In this document: piece by piece, positions 33,985-46,139 of the stretch
How positions within the stretch are numbered: the first letter of the stretch is position 1
Layout: the number at the start of each line of letters is the position of its first letter
NCBI GenBank assembly: GCA_950295325.1
Contig: OX485804.1
Span: forward strand, 36,334,001-36,394,000
Source: Polytrichum commune
Taxonomy: Eukaryota > Streptophyta > Polytrichopsida > Polytrichales > Polytrichaceae
Length of the DNA: 60,000 nucleotides
Reading direction: 5' to 3'
Notes under the pieces: model-generated
The model's input: only the letters and a program-made list of their open reading frames with translations
What the model was told of the DNA's origin: nothing
Databases searched by the model: none
Translations under genes and position numbers: made by a program

Positions 33985-35339
33985 TAGTGTGATGGTGTCC
34001 ACTACAAAGTTTAATGATCTTTTATGATGGTAGATTACAAACCCACATTCATTTTATAAGCATGTAGTGGAAGAGACAAAAAGTTGGTAAGAGCATGCAA
34101 TTCTTAGGAAAAGTTAACTTTTGAAGGCAAGGCAAGGCTCATGTGGCTAGGCCGGGGGGTTCCATTTGTGACCCTATTGGTTGCCAAATATTGGAGAGGA
34201 TACTCACAATATATGTGGGCCACAATTTCATTCCCATTGAGAAGGACACCTCTAAGTCTCTTTACGAAACATTTTTGGATTCCTTTCATGTCCCACACTC
34301 ATTGTCATTGTAAACCCTTTTCGGTGGGGCTTTGGGCCGGAAAGCACCCATGGATTGTTCAAATAGTGCTTCAATGTACAACACTATACCATTTACTTCA
34401 ACTACCGTGGACCACACTAATTCTAAGTATCGGCATTTGAGATTTCTAGTGTGGGGTATGAACCACAATAATTACAAATTTAGCAATTTCTTTTTCATTT
34501 AGATAAGTGTTGTGTAGCAATGCGTGTCACTCTATAGCCACATGCAAGTTCAAAAAGAGTGTGCCCACCAAACTCTCCAAATTTTCATCCTACCATCATT
34601 TATTTAAGATAAGGTATGAGAGGATGCGTAGTTGTAAGCAAGATTACTTTGCAAAGGGTCTCACTTTGGAGGCCTTTGGCTGAGTAAATGCTCTCATATT
34701 TTAGAGAGAGGCCATCTTAACCATATTCGGTGGGCAATGAGTAATTTTTCTTATGCATGATGAGACAAGCATGACATGTTGCCTTATAAAGTTGAAATGA
34801 AACTTATGCCAAATGACAAGAAAACACGCTCTACTGACAATAGTGTTCTTAGGATTTTGCCACATGTATGCCTTATTGGAGGGCACTTTATTGGCTCTGT
34901 CTGTAGGACAGAGACTATGCATCAACTTCTTCGTTTCAAGAGCAAATTTCCTAACCACTTTGTGTTCACACTTGGACGTTACTTGTTCTTGTTATTTTTG
35001 GTCCACTTTATGTAATGTGGATATTAACTATAGTTTTTATATATACAAGTGCTCCCTAAAATGCATTGAAAGAAATCTAGTTAACTATAGTTATTCCGGT
35101 AGTTCTTGATTATTTATTTTAAAAATTTTGGGTGATAAATGAGTAGCTTCAATTCTTGACCCATATTTGAGAAGAAGGTGCACAAAATCCAAGAAAGGTT
35201 TAGTATAATGAATAGCCATGAATTGGTATGAGCAAAGTGGACAACTACAATTGTAGTCTTTCATAATAAAGAACAGAGCCTCACGGTTCTACCGTTTTCT
35301 TGTTTAATATAACGTAAATGCACCTATTGTGGACACTTT
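33985..35339. other. Intergenic DNA, no recognisable gene
   Basis: Overlapping open frames on both strands at 34,104-34,468 and 34,701-35,109 were read through. None has a recognisable motif or supporting codon pattern. Confidence 0.45.
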
Positions 35340-35800
35340 GGAGAGTTTGGGTACTTAGAGTGATCCAACTACACGCAAGTCTCCTTGGATTAGTAATTCA
35401 AAGTACTTGTACCATTCAAGGCCATGCAACTCAAAATAGTTGAAATATTTTGAATCATATCTCAATACCTTACGAAATTTTCTAAGTGAAAAGTTCCATG
35501 ACACACTCTGGTCACAAAGGGGTATCCATTCATGCTATCCATCTTAGTCATGCCCAATCATTTACATGGGATAAAGTTCTTAGTGAATAATTTTTTATGA
35601 TCTTGCCTAGCACCTCATGATTGTGAGAATGTGGGGCCGAGAGTTAAATGCCACAATTGATTCCAATGCCTTACATTCGATTCATCACAATGTGAAATTG
35701 ACAAGACCATGGCTTTACTGATGTCATTGAAGCACCCACTCACTTGTTTATGTCACAAAGGCTACATGGTGGTCTTGCTATCTATACACACAAGCTATGC
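35340..35800 (+). repeat. Family H repeat, copy 3
   Basis: GCAACTCAAAATAGTTG, GCTATCCATCTTAGTCATGC, CTCATGATTGTGAGAATGTG and GAAATTGACAAGACCATGGC follow the order of the two copies near 25-26 kb. Confidence 0.65.
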
Positions 35801-37308
35801 TATATCTCCACTTGGCATATATTTTGGGAAGACAATTTAATATGTAATTTATGTCCACTATATCCTTAATTCTAGATGTTCCACTATACCCTTAAGGATG
35901 AAGTACGCTCATATGCCGTAATTCCCTCTCTCCTTAGTTTTAGGTGTCCACAATAGGTCAAAAACCAAATTCCCAAACAATCTACCTTAGTAGCACCATG
36001 AAATCCCCAGATGATATGTTGCATCAAATACTGACTTCAAATGAGTGGGTGAATTCTTGCAGAAATTTATAGGAAGACACTATGGCATTGGATAGTCTAC
36101 TAAGTATGTGATCACTACCTTCTTGACAAAGTAATTACAGAAAGCCACACAAACATCCAGATGTCAAGAATTGGTGTGCTCTACTGTAACTACCATTCAC
36201 AATATCAAAAAGTCCACAATGGATGAAACCAATTAGGTGTGCAGAATCATAGCAGATACCTGAAAGTTGTTACACCACAAATCGATTCATCAGAACCAAA
36301 AATTATTTGCAGTGTGACTCATCTCTAAATAAACACCTATCCTAATTCTCTGAACCAGAGCATAAAATTGATCTGGCTACTCAACAAACCCACATTAAAC
36401 TTGATGGTAGAATCGCTTCTATGTTTCAACAACATTCAGAAATCAGTTTTTGAAAGAGAGTACCACACATTCAAGGTTTTGAAAGCTCAAAAGGAAAGCT
36501 TCTGCAGGCAACAAAACACATGACCCAACCAAATTCAATCTGAACTTTCAGGTGCCAACTTCAGGTTTAAAGTGCAAAGGTGTCTACAATTAGGTACTCT
36601 GAGCAAGACAATATATTTGCGAATACTCACAAACACCATTTCAGGCTTAAACATGAATTAGTGCAAAACTTTCCAAATATCCATGAAGGAACAGGCAGAG
36701 CGAGCATGTGATCAAAAAAGTATAACAGCATTATTAACATAATTCGCACCATTAGGTACACATCAGGAATCTGATTCACATGCAAGAACTGCAAAACATC
36801 ATCCCCCGTAGAGGTGAAATTCTCTCCGCTGCTCTACAAGTAAATTATAACACTCAGATAAACAACCTCCACTACACCAACGTACCTAATACTAACTAGT
36901 GTACACTAAATGGAAGACTAAATAGCTAAATGAGGACTACCAGAAATGTGGCAGAAAGGGCCCTATTATGAGTGACCAGCCAGTAAAAAGATAAAACAGA
37001 AAAAGAGGGAAGAAGAAAAGCTATGGCACCCAGCACAACGTTACAAGAGTGAAAGTCAGAGCAATTCCAAATATCTACAACTCACCTCCCACCTCCTTGC
37101 CCACTAAGCCTATACCTTGGTTGCATCAAAAGCAATGTACAAGTTTTCAGCAGGTATGCCACACTCACGCCAATATGAACAAAATTACCGAGAGCCAGAT
37201 CCAGACCCTTGAAATTCCAGAAACAAGCTCCAAAACTTACTTCCAATATACCTTTTCCCTCTGGCACCCAACTCGTCGTGGTTCGAGAAAGGTTTTAAAA
37301 TGATTGGT
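35801..37308 (-). other. 3' flank and probable 3' UTR region of the kinase gene
   Basis: This lies downstream of the kinase stop codon on the minus strand. It contains no repeat family recognised elsewhere in the window, unlike almost all other flanking DNA. That is consistent with transcribed or constrained sequence near 36.8-37.3 kb. I cannot place the polyadenylation site. Confidence 0.35.
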
Positions 37309-40300
37309 TTAAAAGTCTTTCCCAAGCTGGTAGCTCTCATAGGCCGTGGCAGACACATTATTATTGTTTGAACTTACTTTGTCCATGTACGCGGCTCTTA
37401 GGGCTTCATAACTTAGCTTCACGCCATCGTGGTTAACATAAGCCGGCACCATTGTCAATTTCTTGTTGAATTCTCGCAAAGTTGGGCTAAGCTTCATGGT
37501 TGGACTCGACATCATAGGTCCGTATGGCAAGTTACTTAGCGTGCTATTTGGTGAGCAATGACTTGAGTGGTAATCACTTTGTGGGCTCACAAAATTGGGG
37601 TACTTCACCTCTTCCCGGACTGTCGGTCCCATCATTAGATGGTAGGCTGGGTAATTGTTAAGCCTCCCAGCGAAGTAGGCCGAAGTTGGAGAGCCATTTG
37701 CATCAAAAATCATCTCTCCTTCGAGCATCCTTAGCACCTGAGAAAAGGGGGAAAAAGGATAAATGAGGATAAGTACACATTCAATCCTCTACTTGACTTG
37801 CAACAAGAAAATCTTCAGATAGAGATTCCAATTGATATAAGCACTGTTACTTAATTCACTTAGCATAAAGTGGACACATTTAGCTCAACACCTACTTCTC
37901 CTAGGATGTTAAACATGCAATGAGTACGAAGTGATCAGAAAATCCGGATTGAGGTCACATTCAAATTTTTCATGATTTTTATGGTTCATATGAATATCTT
38001 ATACGTTAATCACAGTGAAAATTCTCTTCCTGTCTAAATGATCAGAGAAGGGCCCCCAATTATGTTGACTACTGAACCTAGAATAGTTAACAAATTTGGA
38101 GCACACAGTCCAATCTCTTTAAAACACATGACACCTCTTTGGTGTCCTTTCTTAGATCCACACCGAACTACTACACACCACTCAATTAGGTCCCTGTTTT
38201 AGATGATTGGAAATCCAATTAGGCCCAATTACCTAACAACAAAAAAAAATGGAAGACATCCAAATATTAAAATACAAACCTGCGACATGCGAGGTCGTTG
38301 CAAAGGATCCCGGCGAATACAACAGGCCGCTGCATGGAGCATGCAGTCAACTTCAATATCTGAAAATCTATTCTCCAGCCGTGGGTCCACAGGAAGAGTC
38401 CCTCTCTCCTCCAGTAAAGGCCGTGCCTGTTTATTTCCACATTCCACAAAACAGCACATTTAGTGAATATATTGATAGCCCTGAAGGCTCCAAAGACACA
38501 GTTGACTCCAGTGTTGGAGTGGTTTCGTCTTTCTTTTATGCCATTCTATAATGAGGATTTCACAATTCTTGATACCAGTAGGATATGAATATTTGACGGA
38601 TCGATGCCATTTGGTTCTAAATACCATGCAAGAACATTCATACCTAGGCAAAATGCCCCTAGTATCAATATGGTCTAGAATGGTATTGAACCAGATAATA
38701 ACTCAGGTATACAAAGATTGTCTCACCTTGAGACACTCACCAAATATCAATACTTGACTGGTATACAGATATCCACAGGTAGGATCATTGATACCATTAT
38801 TGATGTTGTCAACTGATACAATGCATTCACCTATATACTGGTCCAACAATGGTTGACTCCACCCAAGTATAAAATATAAGCAGAAGCATCTGCTTCTTTC
38901 ATCCAAAGGTTTGCATTTCAACTGCAAAACTGGAATGGCTTTGCAAATTTATGATAAACAAGACTGTGATCACTTGAATAGGCAAGTTGATGATGTTTAC
39001 CCATTCTGTTAGGCACTGCTCTCCTTTAGGCCTATTGATGTCGATAGCCTTACGACCCGTAATTAGCTCCAAGAGAACGACACCAAATGAATATACATCT
39101 GCTTTATCTGTTATTTGCCCATGTTGTGTGTATTCTGGTGCCAAGTAGCTGATTCCATCCACCCCATAATCACACCAACAAATCAGTAACCACAACCATA
39201 TAACATTTCTGCCAGAAATAATCAACACATAATCCTGAAGCGCTTGTTGTCAACTTGAGAAAAATAAGAAAATGCAAATTTTTGAACCAAAACAAACACT
39301 TACCCAAAAGTACCAATGACCCGTGTCTCCACACCACAATGGCCGTCAGGTTGCCACCGGGCTAGTCCAAAGTCTCCAACCTGCATGCCAAGAGTACACA
39401 AAATTTGAGAACCACTTTGCAAAGCACCTGGCGAAATTGCAGCCTTAGATGCAGAGAAATTGTTAAACATTAAAAAAAGTCACATTAATTAAGGCTAGAG
39501 TGAAATCTTACCATGGGTTCAAAGTCATGTGTGAGAAGAATGTTGTTTGGTCGCAAGTCTCGGTGCACTATGCAACCCACCCTGCACTCCTCATGCAAAT
39601 ATCGAAGCCCCCGTGCTGCCCCAATAGCAATCTTGTGCCGAGATGCCCACTCCAAAGGGGTCCTTTCTTTCTCTGCAAAATTGAAGATTTGAAGGACTTT
39701 AATGTACACTCAACTACACTATCAAATTCTAGATACAAGGTCACCAGGTCTAATTTGGTCACTTACCTTAATCGGACACTTATGTTTGAGTGGTATGTGA
39801 TTAGGTGTGGATCCAAGAACGGACACCAAAAAGGCATCACATTTTAAAAGAGATTGGACTACATGTCAAAACTTATTATCTATTGTAGGCTCAATATTCA
39901 ACTTCGTACTTCAAGACACCTATATGATCATTTAAGAAAGAGAATCTTGACTTCGAAAATGCAGGTTCGAAAAGATGTTCAAATGAAGTCCAAAATTATG
40001 AGGCAAATGACTTAATTTGAATTTCGTGATCCATCTCGTGATGCTACTAATCACGTATTTCATATCCTAGGAGAAGTGGGTGCCAAGCAAAAAGTGTCTA
40101 TTTTAGGCCCCACTTACCTTGGGTCGTATCATCTCTTCTTGTCAACGAATAGAGGAGAACCTCAAAAGCATTTCAAGTTTTGAGTTTCCAACTCACCATA
40201 AAGATGTGAATCCAAGGAGCCATTGCAAATGAACTCGTACACAAGCAACCGTCGCTTCCCCTCAATGCAATACCCGATGAGCATCACAACATTTCGATGT

Positions 40301-43300
40301 TGCGCACAGCTTAGCACCTCCACCTCAGCACAAAACTCTTTATCACCCTGCATACTCGCCAATTTATACTGCTTCACCGCGATCACCTGGCCATCAGGTA
40401 AAACCCCCCGGTGGACGGAGCCATATCCACCCTCTGCAAGGAAATTCACTTGCGAAAACCCTCCCGTTGCAATTTCAAGCTCCCGAAAACTGTACCTCTG
40501 AGGAGGTTTGCCAAACATTGGTGCACTATGTTGGCATATGGAACACAACGGAGGTGGGCCAGGAAGGTTGTGTTTGTTGAGCAAAAGCGCCATTTTTTGG
40601 CGCATCAAAGCATCATTATGCTTCCCATTTTGATGATGCTTGTTGTTATTCTGCATTTGAGGTGAGTCGTCCTCATCTCCAGGTTCATGGTCACCTTGAT
40701 AACCCGAAGGCGAACCTCCTGTAAAAGGTGGGGAATTCATGTCGGAATTCTCTTGTAAAATTGCTCGAAGGCTTTGTCCCAGTGAATGCTCCCTTCGACC
40801 ACCACTCGAAGGGCGGCTTTCAAATGACTCACGCCGACTTCCATTCACTGATGACTTGGCAGGCGAGTCTTTTTGCGCCGTTTTCACAGGTGAGCCTCTC
40901 CGAGAATTTGCTCTTGATGTGGTCTTGGCACCATTTCTTGAGACTGGTCTTGTTGATGGCGAAACCTCTTTATAATGCACAGCATTCCTGTTGCCTGTTA
41001 ATCATTACGATTGAATGCTTCAGTGAAAGCAACATGTATAGACATTTATTATCCAACATCAGGTCAAACAAAAGCATTTGACAACAAAGCGGGGCTAGGT
41101 TTACACCGAGGTCCAAGACCAGAAAAACTCCAGAATCAAGTGATCCTACTGGTCAAGAACAAAATTTTGGACCGAAGGGTTTATGCTAATGTGGCATCAC
41201 TTTTCCCACCATATCTTTGCAGTCCCCACTGATGCAAATACTCCTAAGTTACTTCGAAAATCCAATCTTGAGACCAAAAGTAAGGCCCATTAAGGGATGT
41301 TTTGGACCCCAAGTTTCTTGAACATGGACCCTAATGCAAACCCACCCTGACAGTACAAGTTCCATACTAGATATTGACCATAGTATTTCTGTTACCTATT
41401 CAATAGAGTTAAATGCTTCAGTACAAGCCACATATACCATAAGGTGCTTCCCGGTTCAACATTTGTGATGCCAGCTTAAAACTTCCATGCATAATTTCAG
41501 TGGGTCCGAATGGGTCTTCAGACTGCCATGTGGCAAAACTTAAAGCATAAAAAGCCAAGGAAGGAAGCACTCTACTGTGTAGATATCATCAGGTTCAACA
41601 AAAACATTTAACAAGGAAGTGATTGTAAGATGAGTTGTGGTTCAATACTAAACAATTGGAACTAGTAAGGTCACACAGGCAAAAATTGTCACCTGAAGGT
41701 GGTTTTGCATGTTCTGCCGGTGCTCTCATGTCAAAAGGAGATCTTCCATGTTTAGGTTTATGCACGGTCGCAATCGGCACATCCTCCGGGCTCAACAACC
41801 CCGGAATTAAGATGCCGTCATCCATCTCGGGATAAAATGCTCGGAAGGAAGCCCGCTTTTCAAGAAGTTCGACTGCAGCTGCCTCCGAAACCAAGTCTCG
41901 CGAGACCCCAAGCTCCGTGGATGAGTTGTTTGAAAGAGGACCCGAAACTTGGCACGGAGAAGTGTCGGAACTTGATTTTGAAGACGTGCCATGTTCAGAG
42001 GGCGTGAACGGTGTCATCACTTCGTCAGGGCTGCTTGAAGGTGTGCTAGGCTTATTATGGCGGGGGAACATTGCACCACCTCTTCCAATTCCCGAAGAAA
42101 CCGCAACCATTGTCTTTTTAGGTTGTTCATCCATATTCTCAGCCACCCTTAACACCTCTAACACTGTTGTTGGTGCCGACAGTTGTTGTTGTTGTTGCTG
42201 TTGTTGTTGCTCGGCTTCCCCGGCAAGGATTTCAGATGTCCTTGGCGAGCGCTTCAAGTTAAGTCGTAGAATTTTGGGTTCAGAGGGCTTCACGATAACA
42301 ATATTACATTGCAGAAGGTCCATGCAGACCTTTCCCTCTTTCTTCAAGTACCTGAAGAAAACACGTTCTATTAGGTAAATTGACTTTAAAAGTGTGTCAA
42401 AGATCAAAATTCCTTGTGTCTCGAGACAAAAGAAAGATCTGAAATGGTGAAAAAAAATTGATGGGACTGAAAGAAGGATCTCTTTAATGCTTACTTGTCA
42501 AGTACAACCCAGGTGGCACCCAGATTGCTTGCCTCTGTGGCAGAAGCTTCCCGGCCATCAGCCTCTTGAATTTTTACATCAATAGTAATCTGGAAACCCA
42601 CACAAAAAAAGCAAGTTTCAGGTGTAAGATACTTTCAGGTTGCAACTCTACTTTGACAAGAAAAACTAAGGTAACGTTAACAGACCCCGCAATATCCACA
42701 CTTAAGATAAACCACCTGGGCTCCTAACAATGGTTTAAAAGACTATCCAGCTTCATTAGCTTACCTTCTTTTGAGTGCACAGAGGTTCGAAATCCTGGAT
42801 CATGGCATTACAAGCCTCGCGAACCTCTTCATCCGCCTCTTTCGTTCCTCTTGATGCATCAATTACTCCTCGAAGAATTCGAGGAGAGGCACAGTCCTTT
42901 CCCAGTATTTGAAGTGACATGGGGAAGCCCCATATTCTGCGCACAGGACCTGAAAGCGCCACAAGAATGCACAGTGTTCACAATGGTGTATAACAGGAAC
43001 CATCAAAGTAAGCCTGGACTCAGATTTGAAGCAGTTGTGGGGAGGAATATAGTTTCAAGGAAATCAAGGCCTGGGTTGCAAACAAGTCTGAGTCTACCTA
43101 ACAATAAAGATGTCCTCAGCAAAAACTTCCGAACTTTGGCAACGCAATCACCGACATTGCTGTTCAGATATTCTATACTCTTCCACAAACAGAGAAGACC
43201 CACAACATGCCCCAAAAATGCATCAAAAAGAACACGGCCTTGCTCTCACAGAAACACTATCTTCAATGCTCACAAAGAAACACGTTTCATTGTGGTGCTA

Positions 43301-44701
43301 CATTCCACCAAAAACTCACATTTGTACACTTAGTGAACAGCATCGTCCTTACACATATACTGCCAAGTGAAGGCCATTCTGTTGGCTCTCACATAGTAGG
43401 GGGGAGTCTGTGCAGGATGCTTCAGCAAGGGAAACGGAAACCCACATTTTGGAAACGAAAATGCCATAATCTACAGCACCATAACCTTGAGCCCCCTTAA
43501 TTACATTTCCTCAAGTCCAAGAAGTTGAGAAAGGGGAACAAGACCAAGACCCATGAACTGACAGACAGAAAGAACTTCATCTGTAACCCAATTCCTCCAC
43601 AACGAATACTCTTGGATACTCACAGAGAAACACACCCCATTGTGCTGCTGCATTCCACAAAAACCTCCCCTATACACTTGGTGACTAGCATGCCATTTTG
43701 TTGGCTCTCATATACTAAAGGGAAGTGTGTGGAGGGCAAGGGCAACAGAACCCCACATTCGGCAAACTAAAATGAAATTTACAACACCATAACCTCAAGG
43801 CCCCACAATTTCATTTCTTCAGATCCAAGAAGACAAAGGCAACAAATCGTTCAAAGGAACACCCTTCGATGCTCACAAAGGAACACGTTTCACAAAAAAA
43901 CCTCGCCCTATACAGTTAGTGAAGGGCACCGTACTGAAACACGTAATGCCAAGTATACCCCATTATGTTGGCTCTCATAAAGTAACCACTACGGACGTTT
44001 CGCTATGAGAGTTGTTTCAGGAGGGGGACGACTAACCCATATTCGGCAAACTAAAATGCAATCTACAACACCATAACCTCAAGCCCCTCAATTTCATACC
44101 TTTAAGCCCAAGATTCTTAAACAGACAGAAAGAACCTCATCTGGAACCCAATTCTTCCACAAAAATACACTCTTAGATGCTCAATAAGAAACACATCCCA
44201 TTGTACTCCTACATCTTTTTAAATGGACCTCACCCCATACACTTAGTGAACAACATCACACTTGGACATTATAATGTCAAGCATATGCCATTCTGTTGGA
44301 TGTCACAAAGTAAGGAGAAGTCTGTGGAGGGTACTTGTTTCAGCAAGGGCAAGAGAAACCCACATTCGGCAAACTAAAATGCAATAATCTACCAACACCA
44401 TCATAACCTTGATTTCTTGTCAAGTTGAAGAGATTGACGTACCATGGCTGCCGGGCGGATGGAGAGCGAGGAAGGTGATGGACTCCCCGGGGCGCACCAT
44501 CACATTGGTCAAAGCCCACTCCAGTGCATACTTGGTGATTGGCTTGGTGGCATCCACAACAACCAAAACCTTCTCGTTCACAAAAGTCTCACTATGGGGC
44601 CGAGAGTAAGGCTGCGCCGCTGACCACTCTCGCCTCCGTTGCACATCTGGCTGAATCCTACCTGACCCTAGAGGCGTCGTGTTGAGGATGGTAGTTGTCA
44701 T
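37309..44701 (-). CDS. Receptor-like cytoplasmic kinase with USP-like N-terminus (PERK-related, 'inactive kinase' group)
   Basis: Ten exons on the minus strand (44701-44443, 42949-42765, 42589-42495, 42351-41693, 40994-40197, 39672-39512, 39380-39304, 39148-39001, 38426-38280, 37737-37309) join to 2958 bases, or 985 residues plus stop. All introns are GT-AG and frames agree. Residues 40-180 resemble a universal stress protein (adenine nucleotide alpha-hydrolase-like) domain: VLVVVDA, YALEWAL, WVVLDK. A low-complexity linker follows (about 200-560), with nine glutamines near 228 and Ser/Arg-rich stretches. The protein kinase domain spans about 575-845: LAEGGYGSV loop near 585, Lys about 607, HRDLRPNN near 704, DFG near 723, APEY, and the [19 protein letters not shown] segment typical of this plant family. 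In the catalytic loop the usual Lys of HRDxKxxN is Arg, and the first loop Gly is Ala, as is general in this group. There is no signal peptide or membrane helix, so it is probably cytoplasmic. The gene appears intact, though activity is doubtful. Confidence 0.92.
37880..38190 (-). repeat. Family A insertion (reverse) in the last intron of the kinase gene
   Basis: The block runs from CACCTACTTCTCCTAGGATG through GCAATGAGTACGAAG, GGGCCCCCAATTATGTTGAC and TCCAATCTCTTTAAAACACA to ATCCACACCGAACTACT. It matches family A in reverse. It occupies more than half of the 542-bp intron 9 and leaves both splice borders intact. Confidence 0.75.
39735..40130 (+). repeat. Family A insertion (forward) in intron 5 of the kinase gene
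   Basis: The block has CAGGTCTAATTTGGTCACTT, ATGTTTGAGTGGTATGTGAT, GGATCCAAGAACGGACACC, then TCATATCCTAGGAGAAGTGG and GTGCCAAGC. It fills about 390 of 524 bp of the intron, opposite in orientation to the copy in intron 9. Confidence 0.75.
42183..42210 (-). repeat. Coding CAA/CAG repeat (nine glutamines)
   Basis: A run of CAA with one CAG lies within exon 4, in the linker between the USP-like and kinase domains. The tract is in frame and is likely to vary in length between alleles. Confidence 0.95.
43180..44420. repeat. Tandem array of four ~300-bp units filling intron 1
   Basis: The anchor CACCATAACCT(C/T) recurs with ATAACC at about 43,481, 43,789, 44,073 and 44,403, giving periods of 308, 284 and 330 bp. 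Each unit also holds GAAACAC(G/A)(T/C)(T/C)(T/C)CATTGT-like sequence, CACTTAGTGAACA, GCCATTCTGTTGGCTCTCA and CACATTCGGCAAACTAAAAT. The array accounts for nearly all of the 1493-bp intron 1 and stops just before the donor of exon 1. Confidence 0.85.
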
Positions 44702-45770
44702 TTTACAAAGCCAGCATCAAAAATCCTCAAATCCTTCCAACTTTCGCAGTTCACAGGTTGCTTCTTCTTCCCGGATCGCTTGAGAAGAAAGCTACATATG
44801 AATATACATATATGTATTTTTACATAAGAGAAAAATGCTAACCCTCAAATGTTGACCTTTCGGTAAATCAAAAATTCGGTGAGAATAATGATGATGTCTT
44901 CTTCTTCAGCTGGAAATAATGGCGCCCATGTCGCATTCTCCTACTTGTTGAGTTTCAATAATCTACAAGTGATGATGCAAATGTGCATCTGGTGACCTGA
45001 ATGTGCATCTCATCCTCGCTGTTCTACAAAATGGTCTGATGTTAACCTTAAACGTCTTCCTCCGAAATGCTTCATAAACCTCAAAAATGGAAACAGATCC
45101 TTCGAGTACACCGGGGCTTGTCAGATACATACATACATACAACCCTGCCTCATTTGTAACTCCAGATCGGGATCAAAGCTGTAATAGCTAAATGCCAATT
45201 CCACAACACCTTCAACTCAGCCTCACTTAAACACCATAACTTAAACAAACCTCAAAACCCAAACCAAAACCGAACCCTCCGTGCTCCGACTCAACACCCA
45301 CCCCGTAAACAAAAATGTCTTCAACCTCTCTCCCAACACTCCAGCTGCCAAAATGGAACCTTCAAAATTTACAGAAAATCCCCACAAAACCAGGAAAATT
45401 GCGAAATCCTCAGTCCGGACTTAAATCTCCCTCTCTCTCTCTCTCCCTTCCTACTTCCATATCCACCCTTCCATGGCCGCCATCTACCAAAACCCTTCAC
45501 TACAAAATTGAGGAGCGGTTCGTTGGTTCCAGAAGCTTCCAATGCGAGCTTGGAAAAGTTCCTTCTTCTATTCTGTTGTCGAGTGTTCGGAGAAGACTGG
45601 ATCTTCCTCTCGTCGTTGATGATGTTCTTCTTCCTTCTCCCGATGTCTCGGTTGCTGGAACGGAAAGAAATGAAAGGAAAGTGAGCAAGCAGGGAACAAC
45701 CAAGGAAGGAAAGGAAGGAACGAAGGAACGAAGCGAAAGGGGGGACCCAACCCTAGTTAAATTAACCTAA
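44702..45770 (-). promoter_or_regulatory. Upstream leader and promoter region of the kinase gene
   Basis: This lies directly 5' of the kinase start codon. On the minus strand, 45,740-45,590 is pyrimidine-rich (TTCCTTCCTTTCC-like words), typical of plant 5' leaders. A (CATA)n run lies at about 45,127-45,139. If the leader begins near 45.75 kb it is about 1 kb long or contains an intron. No TATA box could be assigned with confidence. A competing plus-strand open frame overlaps 45,315-45,770. Confidence 0.45.
45315..45770 (+). other. Open frame of 151 codons, possibly a divergent gene's first exon
   Basis: ATG in AAAAATGTCT context opens a frame rich in Ser, Thr, Leu and Pro and poor in acidic residues over its first 60 residues, as in chloroplast transit peptides. 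The second half (after about residue 80) becomes Lys/Glu/Arg-rich and repetitive, reflecting GGAA/GAAG simple sequence, and does not look like a folded domain. No downstream exon is recognisable before the GC-rich block. It may be the remnant first exon of a divergently transcribed gene, or chance coding in the kinase leader. I do not recognise the protein. Confidence 0.3.
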
Positions 45771-45775
45771 CCAGC

Positions 45776-45935
45776 GGAGGACCAGGGTCAGACCGTAGAG
45801 TACGGGAGTTTGCTAAACCGGGCTGGGTTGAGCCCGGGGGGTCCTATACCCGCTTCGCGGCCGGCCAGGGCCCGGTCTTCACCCGGCGCCCCCGCCGGGC
45901 TCCGGGCGTGCGGACCTGCCTCCTGACCGCCTCGC
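45776..45935. other. Isolated GC-rich block with stem-loops
   Basis: About 160 bases are strongly GC-rich in otherwise AT-rich surroundings, dense in CG dinucleotides. They include the perfect stem CCCGGC-GCCCCC-GCCGGG and further GGGCCCGG and CCGGGC words. No tRNA-type A/B boxes, terminal repeats or open frame fit it. It could be a CpG island of the neighbouring promoter, a SINE or TRIM fragment, or recently inserted DNA. Confidence 0.6.
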
Positions 45936-46139
45936 ATCATTGGCTTTACTATTTCATTTCTCTTGGCTCCTATTTTATGCGTCTATTTTATTGGTAATCA
46001 TTTAGGGCCTGCTAGTAGTTGCCACAACTTTGCCACCATTGTTGCTTGTGTACGGAATGAACCCCGCCGCTGCTATGAAATTGCACAAAGGCCACACATT
46101 TTGCCTAAAGGACGAAAAACGCGCAAGTTCGGTTGATTT

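Noticed and set aside
41917-42378. 153-codon plus-strand frame with a Cys run
   Set aside because: It is the antisense of kinase exon 4. The Cys run is the complement of the glutamine tract.
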